Positions 25,190 to 34,378 of a stretch of DNA of 64,000 nt are shown in pieces. The notes under the pieces are model-generated. The model made no database searches. It was given only the letters and a program-made list of their open reading frames with translations, and was not told the DNA's origin. The stretch lies in the NCBI GenBank assembly GCA_902779165.1, contig CACZAN010000008.1:1-64000 (forward strand), read 5' to 3'. Positions within the stretch are counted from its first letter, which is position 1. Every line of letters begins with the position of its first letter. Source of the stretch: an uncultured Bacteroidales bacterium. Its GTDB lineage: Bacteria; Bacteroidota; Bacteroidia; Bacteroidales; Bacteroidaceae. Made by a program: the position numbers and the translations under genes.

Positions 25190-26089
25190 ATGAAGAAAAT
25201 TCGTGCAGCCGTAGTTGGTTACGGCAACATTGGAAAGTACACGTTGGAGGCTCTTGTCGAGGCTCCTGATTTCGAAATCGCCGGTATCGTACGACGTCGT
25301 GGCGCAGAGGACCTGCCGAAAGAACTGGAGGGCTATCAGGTCGTGAAGGATATTCGCGAACTGGAAGCCGTGGATGTGGCCATCCTCGCAACTCCCACCC
25401 GCAGCGTAGAGGCTTATGCGAAGGATATCCTGGCATTGGGAATCAACACAGTAGACTCCTTCGACATCCACACAAAGATTGTTGAGCTGCGCCGTACGTT
25501 GGATGCAGCTGCCAAGGCTGGCAACGCCGTGAGCATCATCAGTGCTGGATGGGATCCGGGTTCCGACAGCGTAGTCCGCACGCTGATGGAGAGCCTTGCG
25601 CCCAAAGGTATCAGTTACACCAACTTTGGTCCTGGCCGTTCGATGGGACACAGCGTAGCCGTTCGTGCTATTGCTGGCGTTCGCGATGCCCTCAGTGTCA
25701 CCATCCCTCTTGGAACAGGCATACATCGTCGTATGGTTTATGTTGAGTTGGAAGAGGGCGCAGATTTCGAGACCGTGAAGCAGGCCATCCTCACAGATCC
25801 GTATTTCGTCAACGACGAGACGCACGTCAACCAGGTGCCTTGCGTCAAGGACCTGAATGATGTGGGTCACGGAGTGAATCTGGTCCGCAAGGGCGTCTCG
25901 GGTCAGACCCACAACCAGCTCTTCGAGTTCAATATGAAAATCAACAACCCCGCCCTCACCGCTCAGGTTCTGGTCAATGTAGCTCGTGCCTCGATGCGTC
26001 AGCAGCCCGGCTGCTACACGATGATTGAAATCCCAGTTATCGACCTGCTGCCAGGCGATAGGGAGGAGATTGTAGGACATCTGGTATAA
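25190..26089 (+). CDS. ddh: meso-Diaminopimelate dehydrogenase
   Basis: A 299-residue NADPH-dependent enzyme that makes meso-diaminopimelate from tetrahydrodipicolinate in one step, for lysine and peptidoglycan. Visible features are the nucleotide-binding GYGNIGKY near the N-terminus, the [12 protein letters not shown] segment, [12 protein letters not shown] and a substrate-binding [12 protein letters not shown] region. The one-step route is common in Bacteroidales. The last base of its stop codon is the first base of the next start codon (26089), indicating translational coupling with ribF. Confidence 0.93.
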   Translation: MKKIRAAVVGYGNIGKYTLEALVEAPDFEIAGIVRRRGAEDLPKELEGYQVVKDIRELEAVDVAILATPTRSVEAYAKDILALGINTVDSFDIHTKIVELRRTLDAAAKAGNAVSIISAGWDPGSDSVVRTLMESLAPKGISYTNFGPGRSMGHSVAVRAIAGVRDALSVTIPLGTGIHRRMVYVELEEGADFETVKQAILTDPYFVNDETHVNQVPCVKDLNDVGHGVNLVRKGVSGQTHNQLFEFNMKINNPALTAQVLVNVARASMRQQPGCYTMIEIPVIDLLPGDREEIVGHLV

Positions 26090-26997
26090 TGTATGTAGCA
26101 ACCATCGGCTTCTTCGATGGCGTCCACCTCGGCCATCAGTGCCTCATCCGCCAAGTGCAGGATGAGGCATTGCGCCGTGGGGCACGTTCGCTGCTCATTA
26201 CTTTTGACCGGCATCCCCGTTCGGTCTTTGCGCCAGCCAGTGCGCCTCCTCTGCTGACTACGGCTGAAGAGAAGATGCTGCAGCTGCGAGCCACAGGAGT
26301 TGATGAGATATTCGTGTTGCCTTTCGACCGAGCTATGGCCACCCTCACAGCCCGTGAGTTTATGAACCAGGTGCTGAAGGAGCAGCTGAACGTCACAACG
26401 CTCGTGATAGGCTATGACCACCATTTCGGTCGTCCGCAAGGAGAAACCTTCGAGGACTATCAGGTCCTGGGACGCGAAGTGGGCATCGATGTCCTTCTGG
26501 CTCATGAACTCGAGGGCGAACACGTCAGCAGCTCTGCTATCCGCCGGGCTCTGCAGGCAGGTGACATAACGACAGCCAACCGCTTGCTAGGTCGTCCGTA
26601 CTCCTGGTCAGGACGTGTCGTTCATGGCCGCGCCGTAGGTCGCCAGCTCGGCTTCCCCACAGCAAATCTCGAAGCTGTGGAGCCCGATCAGCAGCGGCCG
26701 GCTCGGGGAGCTTATGCCGTTGAGGTACTTGCAGCGTCCGAGAACTCTTTGGTGGGCAGGAAAAAGGTGGGTGCGATGCTGAATATCGGCTGCCGTCCGA
26801 CTCTGGACAACGGCAGCGATACTTCCATAGAGGCACACCTCTTCGACTTCGAGGGCAATCTCTACGGTCAGACCCTTACCTTATTCTTTCTTGCACGCCT
26901 GCGCGCAGAATACCGTTTCACCAGCGAGGAAGCCTTGGCTCAGCAATTGCTACTCGACAAGCAGGCGGCCCTTCAGGTGCTCTCGTCCTGTCGGTAG
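26089..26997 (+). CDS. ribF: Bifunctional riboflavin kinase / FAD synthetase
   Basis: A 302-residue enzyme that makes FMN and FAD. The N-terminal adenylyltransferase has the nucleotide-binding GFFDGVHLGHQ and ITFDRHPR motifs, and SSSAIRRAL closes the domain. The C-terminal kinase shows GRVVHGRAVGRQLGFPTANL and GCRPTLDNG. Start ATG overlaps the ddh stop by one base. The last codons (VLSSCR) and the stop lie in a partial unit of the 22-bp repeat array that follows, so the natural C-terminus may have been altered by repeat growth. Confidence 0.94.
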   Translation: MYVATIGFFDGVHLGHQCLIRQVQDEALRRGARSLLITFDRHPRSVFAPASAPPLLTTAEEKMLQLRATGVDEIFVLPFDRAMATLTAREFMNQVLKEQLNVTTLVIGYDHHFGRPQGETFEDYQVLGREVGIDVLLAHELEGEHVSSSAIRRALQAGDITTANRLLGRPYSWSGRVVHGRAVGRQLGFPTANLEAVEPDQQRPARGAYAVEVLAASENSLVGRKKVGAMLNIGCRPTLDNGSDTSIEAHLFDFEGNLYGQTLTLFFLARLRAEYRFTSEEALAQQLLLDKQAALQVLSSCR

Positions 26998-27183
26998 CCG
27001 CAAGATGTCCTGCCGTTGGCTGTAAGATGTCCTGTCGTTAGCCGCAGGATGTCCTGTCGTTATCTCCAAGCCGACCAGTCGTTGGCTTCCCCACGTCCCT
27101 TCGTAAGCGCCCACACATATATACGTCTCGGCCTTTACGTATATACATCTCGGCCTTTACGTCAGTATGTCTTCTTACTAATG
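26976..27183. repeat. 22-bp phased repeat array
   Basis: Five 22-bp units (AGATGTCCTGTCGTTA type) run from 26997 to 27106, preceded by a partial unit inside ribF. Exactly 11 bp (half a unit) follows, then two units TATATACxTCTCGGCCTTTACG-like (27118-27161) and a degenerate one. The whole ribF-CPBP gap is thus filled by 22-bp periodic sequence. Related TATATAC units occur at 44825-44912. Confidence 0.8.
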
Positions 27184-27224
27184 TCTATCACCCTATTTTA
27201 AACCCTGCTAATAACCAATTACTC

Positions 27225-28025
27225 ATGTCAAATCAAGTTCGCCGCCGCTCTTGGTGGGTTTATGTTCTCTTTTTTCTGTTCACTCAACTGATAGCAGGTG
27301 TCATCGTTGTTGCGTTGAGTCGTTTTGACCTTGGCATATTGATGTCCAACCAAAATACGTTGGCTCCAGCAATGCTCATCGGCAACCTGCTGGGCATCCT
27401 CCTCTTTTTCTGTTTCCGCCCACAAAGCATCACTTGGTCCAGCACACTCGCAGGCGTCAAAGGCAGGAAAGGTCGCCGCAGTTTACTCATCTTCCTGTTG
27501 GCTCTGCCTGTTATCATGCTGGTGAACCTCACGCAGGAAGTCTTCTTCCCCGACCTTCCGGATATGGTGGGCGAGGAGCAGTTCAAGCAATTGATGTATC
27601 ATCCCTTGGGACTGCTAACCATCAGTCTGGTGGGGCCGCTGTGTGAAGAGCTGTTGTTCCGTGGCGGCGTACAGACAGACCTCTCTTTGCACCACTCCAA
27701 CCAAGGATGGTTTGTGCCCATCGCCTTCAGCAGCATCCTCTTTGCGGTAGTGCATCTCAATCCTGCCCAGATGCCTATGGCTCTTATCCTCGGACTGCTG
27801 CTCGGTTTCGCCTATTGGTGGACGGGTTCGCTGGTAGCCTCTGTCGGCATCCACGTTTTCAACAATTCTTTCGCCTGTATTCTGGTATTCATTTCGCCCG
27901 AAGAAGACAGTCTTGTTCATCTTTTAGGTGGACGAACATCGGCGGGGATTATTGCCATTGTATGTCTCTTTTGTATCTATTTAGCCATCCGCGCAGTGCA
28001 AAAAGAGGGGTTAAGAAAGGCATAA
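27225..28025 (+). CDS. CPBP-family intramembrane metalloprotease
   Basis: A 266-residue membrane protein with about seven hydrophobic segments. The conserved CPBP motifs are present: CEELLFRG (the EExxxR glutamates), FAVVHLNP with the motif-2 His, and HVFNNSFA with the motif-3 His and Asn. Members cleave or process peptides in the membrane and some give self-immunity to bacteriocins; the substrate here is unknown. It is a single gene after the 22-bp repeat region and before topA. Confidence 0.88.
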   Translation: MSNQVRRRSWWVYVLFFLFTQLIAGVIVVALSRFDLGILMSNQNTLAPAMLIGNLLGILLFFCFRPQSITWSSTLAGVKGRKGRRSLLIFLLALPVIMLVNLTQEVFFPDLPDMVGEEQFKQLMYHPLGLLTISLVGPLCEELLFRGGVQTDLSLHHSNQGWFVPIAFSSILFAVVHLNPAQMPMALILGLLLGFAYWWTGSLVASVGIHVFNNSFACILVFISPEEDSLVHLLGGRTSAGIIAIVCLFCIYLAIRAVQKEGLRKA

Positions 28026-28082
28026 TTCATGAAAATAACATTTTTTTTCTTATATTATAATGTGTAGTTCGCATTTTTTGTG

Positions 28083-28090
28083 TAGTTTTG
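28083..28090 (+). promoter_or_regulatory. Probable -7 box of topA
   Basis: TAGTTTTG fits TAnnTTTG and lies 30 nt before the topA start codon. No perfect TTTG is seen 20 nt upstream. Confidence 0.5.
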
Positions 28091-28119
28091 CGCCCGAATT
28101 TTCACATTAACGCAAGACT

Positions 28120-30465
28120 ATGTCAAAAAATCTCGTTATCGTAGAGTCCCCAGCCAAGGCAAAAACCATCGAGAAGTTCCTTGGTAAGGAATACAAGGTA
28201 ATGTCCTCCTATGGGCACATCCGCGACCTGAAGAAACGCAGTTTCAGTGTCGACCTCGACACGTTCCGCCCACAATACGAGGTGCCATCAGACAAGGCAC
28301 ACATCGTGGCTCAGTTGAAACAGAACGCCAAGAAGGTGGACACCGTATGGCTCGCCTCCGATGAAGACCGCGAGGGAGAAGCCATCTCGTGGCACCTGCA
28401 GGAAGTCCTGAAACTGAGTCCCGAAACCACTCGTCGCATCGTTTTCCACGAAATCACCAAACCCGCAATCCTCGAAGCCATCGAGCATCCGCGGCAGGTA
28501 GATATGGGGTTGGTCAATGCCCAGCAGGCTCGGCGTGTCCTCGACCGCATCGTGGGCTTCAAGCTCTCGCCCGTTCTCTGGCGCAAGGTGAAACCCAGCT
28601 TGAGTGCCGGTCGTGTGCAGAGCGTAGCGGTTCGTCTGATCGTAGAACGTGAGCGTGAAGTGCAATCCTTCGTGAGCGAAGCCTATTATCGTGTCAGTGC
28701 TATATTCTCTGTGGCTGACGGCAGTCAGCTGAAAGCAGAGCTGAACTGTCGCTTCCAGAGTCGTGAGGATGCTGAGGCATTCCTGAAATCAGTAGAGAAG
28801 TCCACGTTCACAATTGATGATATCCAGACGCGACCCGTTCATCGTTCGCCAGCTCCCCCCTTCACCACCAGCACCCTGCAGCAGGAGGCCGCTCATAAAC
28901 TCGGACTCCCCGTGGCCCAAACGATGCTGATTGCCCAGCACCTCTACGAGAGCGGACTTATCACCTATATGAGAACTGATAGTGTAAATCTCTCTCAGCT
29001 GGCCCTCGGCACCAGTCGGGATGTCATCAAGGAACAGATGGGCGAGGAGTACGTGAAGACCCGCCAGTTCCACACCTCCAGCAAAGGAGCCCAGGAGGCA
29101 CACGAAGCTATCCGTCCCACTTATATGGACCGCACCGAGATTCCTGGCTACAGCACCCAGGAACGCCGCCTCTACGACCTTATCTGGAAGCGTACGATTG
29201 CCAGCCAGATGGCAGATGCCGAAATCGAGAAGACACAGGCTACCATCAGTATCAGCGGTCGCGATGAGCAGTTCCTGGCCACGGGTGAGGTAGTGCGCTT
29301 CGACGGCTTCCTGAAAGTCTATCGCGAGACCACCGAAGAGGGTGAGAATGGTGAGAATACCGAAGGCACAGCCATCCTGCCGCCACTGACCGTGGGCGAG
29401 CAGCTGCAGCGCTTAGAAGTACAGGCTATAGAGCGCTTCACCCAGCGCCCGCCGCGTTTCAACGAAGCCAGTCTGGTGCGTAAGCTGGAAGAACTGGGCA
29501 TCGGTCGTCCGTCAACTTATGCTCCCACCATCAGCACCATTCAGCAGCGCGAGTACGTACAGCGTGCTGACAAGCCTGGCGAGGAGCGTTCGTTCATCGT
29601 ACTGACGCTGACGGACAAGGGCCTTAAGGCAGAAGAGCGTTCAGCTATTTTCGGTGCAGAACGCGGACGACTGCTGCCAACAGATACTGGCATGGTGGTC
29701 AACGATTTCCTGATGGACTACTTCCCCTCTATTATGGACTATAACTTTACGGCAGACGTCGAAAAAGAATTTGATGCCATTGCAGAGGGAAAGGAAGAGT
29801 GGACCGGCATGATCCGCAAATTCTGGGAAGACTTTGAACCCATGGTCGAAGATACGCTCAATGCCAAGAACGAGCTGCGCGCCGGCGAACGTGTTTTAGG
29901 CGTGGAGCCTGGAACGGGGAAAACCGTAAGCGTGAAGATCGGTCGTTTCGGTCCTGTCGTTCAGGTGGGTACGGCTGATGATAACGATAAACCCCGTTTC
30001 GCTCAGCTGAGAAAAGGCCAGAGTCTGGAGACCATCACCCTTGAAGAGGCGCTTCAGCTCTTCAGCCTGCCTCGCACTTTGGGAGACTTCGAAGGCGAAC
30101 CCGTCGTAGTCGGAACTGGCCGCTATGGCGACTATCTCAGCTATCAGAAGAAATACATTACCCTGCCTTCTGAGACCGACCCGCTGAATATCACCTTCGA
30201 GGAAGCCGTTGAGGTCATTATGGAACGTCGTCGTGCTGAGGCTGACCGCCACATCAAGTCCTTTGCCGATGAACCCGCACTGGAAATCGTTAAGGGGCGC
30301 TTCGGACCTTATATCATCTATAAGGAGCAGAACTACCGCATGCCCAAGGCCATGCAGGAAAGGGCTGAGGACCTGACGCTGGCTGAGTGTATGGAGATTG
30401 TCAAGGATCAGGATAGTAAATCCAAGAGCGCTTCCAGCGGACGTCGTGTCAGCAAGCGTAAATGA
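28120..30465 (+). CDS. topA: DNA topoisomerase I
   Basis: A 781-residue type IA topoisomerase that relaxes negative supercoils. The Toprim domain is at the N-terminus (LVIVESPAKAKTIEKFLG; DEDREGEAISWHL), the active-site Tyr is in GLITYMRTDS near residue 287, and IGRPSTYAPTI follows. Instead of Cys4 zinc ribbons the C-terminus has Toprim_Crpt-type repeats (GRFGPVVQVG, GRFGPYIIYKE) and a basic tail, usual for Bacteroidetes. Confidence 0.96.
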   Translation: MSKNLVIVESPAKAKTIEKFLGKEYKVMSSYGHIRDLKKRSFSVDLDTFRPQYEVPSDKAHIVAQLKQNAKKVDTVWLASDEDREGEAISWHLQEVLKLSPETTRRIVFHEITKPAILEAIEHPRQVDMGLVNAQQARRVLDRIVGFKLSPVLWRKVKPSLSAGRVQSVAVRLIVEREREVQSFVSEAYYRVSAIFSVADGSQLKAELNCRFQSREDAEAFLKSVEKSTFTIDDIQTRPVHRSPAPPFTTSTLQQEAAHKLGLPVAQTMLIAQHLYESGLITYMRTDSVNLSQLALGTSRDVIKEQMGEEYVKTRQFHTSSKGAQEAHEAIRPTYMDRTEIPGYSTQERRLYDLIWKRTIASQMADAEIEKTQATISISGRDEQFLATGEVVRFDGFLKVYRETTEEGENGENTEGTAILPPLTVGEQLQRLEVQAIERFTQRPPRFNEASLVRKLEELGIGRPSTYAPTISTIQQREYVQRADKPGEERSFIVLTLTDKGLKAEERSAIFGAERGRLLPTDTGMVVNDFLMDYFPSIMDYNFTADVEKEFDAIAEGKEEWTGMIRKFWEDFEPMVEDTLNAKNELRAGERVLGVEPGTGKTVSVKIGRFGPVVQVGTADDNDKPRFAQLRKGQSLETITLEEALQLFSLPRTLGDFEGEPVVVGTGRYGDYLSYQKKYITLPSETDPLNITFEEAVEVIMERRRAEADRHIKSFADEPALEIVKGRFGPYIIYKEQNYRMPKAMQERAEDLTLAECMEIVKDQDSKSKSASSGRRVSKRK

Positions 30466-30523
30466 CTCATCTGAAATCCGTAGGACCATTCATTTCTCAT
30501 TCCGTTAATTCCCCAAACGCGCT

Positions 30524-31051
30524 ATGGTACGTATTATCCTTTTAGGATATATGGGAGCAGGTAAGACGACTGTCGGCAAGGCGCTGGCAGCCAGCCTTGG
30601 TGTCCCGTTCTATGACCTCGACTGGTTCATCACCACCCGTTATCGCCGCAGTGTGCCGGAGATCTTTGCCGAGCGTGGCGAAGCGGGCTTCCGCGAACTT
30701 GAGAAGCGCATGCTTCACGAGGCCGCAGAATTCGAGGACATCGTTCTCAGTTGTGGCGGCGGCACTCCTTGCTTCTTCGATAATATGGAGTATATGAATT
30801 CACTTGCCGACACGATCTATCTGAAGGCAACTCCCGAGGTGCTGGCGATGCATCTGCGGATGGGCAAAGGCAAGCGCCCGCTGCTTGAGGGCAAGTCGCC
30901 CGAGGAACTGGAGGACTATATCCGCGAGATGCTGGTCACCCGCGAACCCTTCTATTCTAAGGCGAAGTACACCCTCGACGTTTCGCTGCTCGATACTGCC
31001 GTCAAGATCCAGGAGAGTGTGAAGTTGATAAAAGAGATGCTTAATCTTTAA
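30524..31051 (+). CDS. aroK: Shikimate kinase
   Basis: A 175-residue P-loop kinase of the chorismate pathway that phosphorylates shikimate. GYMGAGKTTVGK is the Walker A motif, FYDLDWFI carries the Mg/shikimate Asp residues, and LSCGGGTPC and KRPLLEG (lid Arg) complete the set. Located 58 nt after topA and 17 nt before speA, so probably co-transcribed with speA. Confidence 0.94.
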   Translation: MVRIILLGYMGAGKTTVGKALAASLGVPFYDLDWFITTRYRRSVPEIFAERGEAGFRELEKRMLHEAAEFEDIVLSCGGGTPCFFDNMEYMNSLADTIYLKATPEVLAMHLRMGKGKRPLLEGKSPEELEDYIREMLVTREPFYSKAKYTLDVSLLDTAVKIQESVKLIKEMLNL

Positions 31052-31068
31052 TAGTAAATATCCTAACA

Positions 31069-32961
31069 ATGAAAAAATGGCGCATTGAAGACTCTGAGGA
31101 ACTCTATAACATCAAGGGTTGGGGAGTCAGCTACTTCGGCATCAACGAGAAAGGTCACGTCTACGTCAGTCCTAAGAAGAATGGCGTGCAGGTGGACCTG
31201 AAAGAAGTCTTGGACGAATTATCCACCCGCCACGTCACCGCTCCCGTTCTATTGCGTTTTCCGGATATTCTCGACAATCGTATCGAGAAGACCGACGAGT
31301 GCTTCCGTAAGGCGGCTAAGGAGTATGAGTATCAGGCAGAGCATTTCATCATCTTCCCCGTGAAGGTCAATCAGATGCGCCCTGTTGTTGAGGAAATCAT
31401 CAGCCACGGCAAGCGCTATAACCTCGGTCTCGAAGCCGGTTCCAAGCCAGAATTGCATGCCGTGCTTGCCACGAATATGGACTCCGACAGTCTCATCATC
31501 TGCAATGGCCATAAGGACCAGAACTTCATAGAGTTGGCATTGTTGGCGCAGAAAATGGGCAAGCGTGTGTTCCTCGTCATCGAGAAATTGCCAGAGCTGA
31601 AGATTATAGCCGAGACGGCCAAACGTTTGGGCGTTCGTCCGAATCTGGGTATCCGCATAAAACTGGCAGCCAACGGCTCCGGCAAGTGGAGTGAAAGTGG
31701 CGGCGATGCATCAAAGTTCGGGCTGAACAGCTCAGAACTGCTGATGGCACTTCAGCTGCTGGACGAAATGGGGCTGCGTGATTGCCTGAAGCTCCTGCAC
31801 TTCCATATCGGCAGTCAGATTACAAAAATTCGCCGCATCAGCACTGCCCTGCGCGAGGCCGCTCAGTTCTATGTGCAGCTTCACGCTATGGGCTTCAATA
31901 TTGAATTTATCGATTGCGGTGGCGGACTGGGTGTGGACTACGACGGCACACGATCCAGCAATAGCGAGTCCAGTGTCAACTACAGCATCCAGGAGTATGT
32001 CAACGACTGCGTCTATACCCTGGTGGAAGCGGCTAATGCCAACAACATTCCCCACCCGAATATCATTACGGAGGGAGGTCGCTCGCTGACGGCTCACCAC
32101 AGCGTACTCATTGTTGATGTGCTTGAGAGTGTATGTGCTCCTCAGATGCCAGAGGACTTCCAGCCCACGGAATCAGATCATAAGCTCGTTCACGACCTGA
32201 CAGAAATCTGGGACAAGCTTTCCAGCCGTTCGTTACTGGAGGACTGGCATGATGCAGAAGATATCCGCGAAGAGGCGTTGGACCTCTTCCGCCATGGAAT
32301 CATCGACCTGAAGACACGCGCCCAAATAGAATCCATCTATTGGGCCATCAGCCACGAGGTCGCAGAACTGGCTCACCACCAGAAGCACGTGCCCGATGAG
32401 TTGCGAGCTCTGGATAAGCAGATGGCCGACAAATACTTCTGCAACTTCTCGCTCTTCCAGTCATTGCCCGACAGTTGGGCTCTGGATCAGCTTTTTCCCA
32501 TTATGCCGATTGCCCGATTGAGCGAACAGCCTACTCGCAGCGCCACGTTGCAGGACATCACCTGCGATTCAGACGGCAAGATCACCACTTATGTCAATGG
32601 CGGTCACCAGACGAACTATATTCCCTTGCATCCTGTGAAGGCTGATGAACATTACTATATTGGTGTGTTCCTCGTTGGGGCCTACCAGGAAATCCTGGGC
32701 AATATGCACAACCTCTTCGGCGACACCAACGCCGTGCATATCAGCGTTAATCGCGACGGCTATGAAATAGAACAGATAATCGATGGCGAAACGGTAGCAG
32801 ATGTGCTGGAATATGTGCAGTACGATCCTAAGAAGCTGGTACGCCGACTCGAAATCTGGGTTAGCCGCGCTATCAAGGACGGCAAGATTACGGAGGCCGA
32901 GGGCAAAGAATTTATCAGTAACTACAGAGCCGGACTCTACGGTTATACCTATCTGGAATAA
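31069..32961 (+). CDS. speA: Biosynthetic arginine decarboxylase
   Basis: A 630-residue PLP enzyme that converts arginine to agmatine for polyamine synthesis. The PLP Lys is in FPVKVNQMRPVV near residue 105, with LGLEAGSKPEL, HFHIGSQI and the glycine-rich DCGGGLGVDYDG loop following. Size and motifs fit SpeA rather than the acid-inducible enzyme. It starts 17 nt after aroK and is followed by argB after 51 nt that contain a CCCCG...CGGGG hairpin. Confidence 0.95.
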   Translation: MKKWRIEDSEELYNIKGWGVSYFGINEKGHVYVSPKKNGVQVDLKEVLDELSTRHVTAPVLLRFPDILDNRIEKTDECFRKAAKEYEYQAEHFIIFPVKVNQMRPVVEEIISHGKRYNLGLEAGSKPELHAVLATNMDSDSLIICNGHKDQNFIELALLAQKMGKRVFLVIEKLPELKIIAETAKRLGVRPNLGIRIKLAANGSGKWSESGGDASKFGLNSSELLMALQLLDEMGLRDCLKLLHFHIGSQITKIRRISTALREAAQFYVQLHAMGFNIEFIDCGGGLGVDYDGTRSSNSESSVNYSIQEYVNDCVYTLVEAANANNIPHPNIITEGGRSLTAHHSVLIVDVLESVCAPQMPEDFQPTESDHKLVHDLTEIWDKLSSRSLLEDWHDAEDIREEALDLFRHGIIDLKTRAQIESIYWAISHEVAELAHHQKHVPDELRALDKQMADKYFCNFSLFQSLPDSWALDQLFPIMPIARLSEQPTRSATLQDITCDSDGKITTYVNGGHQTNYIPLHPVKADEHYYIGVFLVGAYQEILGNMHNLFGDTNAVHISVNRDGYEIEQIIDGETVADVLEYVQYDPKKLVRRLEIWVSRAIKDGKITEAEGKEFISNYRAGLYGYTYLE

Positions 32962-33012
32962 ACGTTTATCCCCGCCTTACAAGGGAGGACGGGGCATATA
33001 TCCTAAAAGCAA

Positions 33013-33846
33013 ATGGAAGGAAATGACAATCAAGTAAGAAAGGCTTCTCCCACTGACAGACCAGAGACCGGGTGGGGCGCTTCCATTATCAAGGTCGGTG
33101 GTGCCGTGGTCGAGGATTCTTCCCAACTCGCAGTGCTGCTCGACAATTTCGTGAAAGTTCCAGGCCCCAAGGTACTTGTGCATGGTGGTGGCCGCTCTGC
33201 CACGAAAATCGCCTCGCAACTCGGCATCGAGAGCCAGATGGTCGGTGGACGTCGTATCACAGATGCAGCAACGCTACGCGTGGTGACAATGGTTTATGGC
33301 GGACTCGTTAACAAGAACCTCGTTGCGCAACTGCAAGCTCTTGGCATCAACGCTCTCGGTCTCACGGGTGCCGACTTGAACCTCATTCGTGCCCATCGCC
33401 GTCCTGTCACTCCTGAAGGCATCGATTTCGGCTTTGTGGGCGACGTGGACAGTGCCGACGGCAAGCGCCTTTTGGAACTCATGCAGGCTGGAGTCACCCC
33501 TGTTATTGCTCCCCTTACCCACGACGGGCAGGGAAATATGTTGAATACCAATGCAGATACGATGGCGCAAACCGTTGCTACTGCGATTGCTGCGCTCACC
33601 CGCGTTTCCCTCACCTTCTGCTTTGAGCTTCCAGGTGTCCTTCGCGACCCTTCAGACCCCTCAACCCTCATCCCTCATATTACGGAGAAGGATTTTCCCG
33701 CTCTCATTGCCGACGGCGTCATCGCAGGCGGCATGATTCCTAAGTTGGAGAACGCCTTTGCCGCCATTCATGCGGGCGTTGCCGCAGTCCGCATCACTTC
33801 CATCCACGATATTACAGGCGGCACGTTGATAACTATTGACCCTTAA
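33013..33846 (+). CDS. argB: Acetylglutamate kinase
   Basis: A 277-residue amino-acid kinase of arginine biosynthesis. SIIKVGGAVVED is the phosphate loop, VLVHGGGRSATKIASQLG binds the substrate, and LNTNADTMAQTVA and GGMIPKLENAF close the active site. The ATG used gives about 23 residues before the usual start of the fold. A second ATG at 33024 in another frame reads MTIK and stops at once, so the extension may be the result of an old frameshift or simply poorly conserved. The sigma factor gene follows after 3 nt. Confidence 0.9.
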   Translation: MEGNDNQVRKASPTDRPETGWGASIIKVGGAVVEDSSQLAVLLDNFVKVPGPKVLVHGGGRSATKIASQLGIESQMVGGRRITDAATLRVVTMVYGGLVNKNLVAQLQALGINALGLTGADLNLIRAHRRPVTPEGIDFGFVGDVDSADGKRLLELMQAGVTPVIAPLTHDGQGNMLNTNADTMAQTVATAIAALTRVSLTFCFELPGVLRDPSDPSTLIPHITEKDFPALIADGVIAGGMIPKLENAFAAIHAGVAAVRITSIHDITGGTLITIDP

Positions 33847-33849
33847 ATA

Positions 33850-34356
33850 TTGGATTTCCGCACTCATATCCTTCCTCATCGCGACCGCTTATATCGCTTG
33901 GCCCTCGGTATCGTTGTTCACACAGCCGAGGCGGAGGATATTGTGCAAGATACGATGCTGCGCGCCTGGGAACGTCGCGATGAGTGGAGCGGCATACGGA
34001 ATATCGAAGCATGGCTGATGCAGATCTGTCGCAACATGGCTCTTGACAGGAAAAAGAAGATAGTGCCGGCGGATTTCTCTGAGACGGAATACAAGCACCC
34101 TTCCACTGACCTCGGTGCTGCCCTTGATGCGCGCGAGTCCCTTTCTTTTCTCTCCCAGCTTATCAGTCAGTTGCCTCCACCTCAAGATGATATCGTGCGA
34201 TTGCGTGATATCGAGGGGCTCAGTTATCATGAGATTGCCGACCAGCTGTCCCTGAGCGAGACCCAGGTGCGCGTCTATCTCCATCGTGCCCGCCAAAAGT
34301 TGCGCGAGCAGTATCAGCAACTTCAGAACTACGGCTTGTCCCCAATCGCTCATTAA
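33850..34356 (+). CDS. RNA polymerase sigma factor, ECF type
   Basis: A 168-residue sigma-70 family protein. Region 2 (ALGIVVHTAEAEDIVQDTML, RNIEAWLMQICRN) and region 4 (LRDIEGLSYHEIADQLSLSE, VRVYLHRARQKLRE) are both visible. The start is most likely the TTG at 33850, since no ATG or GTG fits upstream of region 2; only 3 nt separate it from argB, so translational coupling is likely. No anti-sigma gene is adjacent: the next gene converges from the other strand. Target genes are unknown. Confidence 0.87.
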   Translation: MDFRTHILPHRDRLYRLALGIVVHTAEAEDIVQDTMLRAWERRDEWSGIRNIEAWLMQICRNMALDRKKKIVPADFSETEYKHPSTDLGAALDARESLSFLSQLISQLPPPQDDIVRLRDIEGLSYHEIADQLSLSETQVRVYLHRARQKLREQYQQLQNYGLSPIAH

Positions 34357-34378
34357 TTGGGTTTATCCCGATGGGGAT

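Noticed and set aside
33013-33090. Frameshifted argB start
   Set aside because: An out-of-frame MTIK stop is present, but the in-frame extension is open and the catalytic core is intact, so there is no need for a frameshift.
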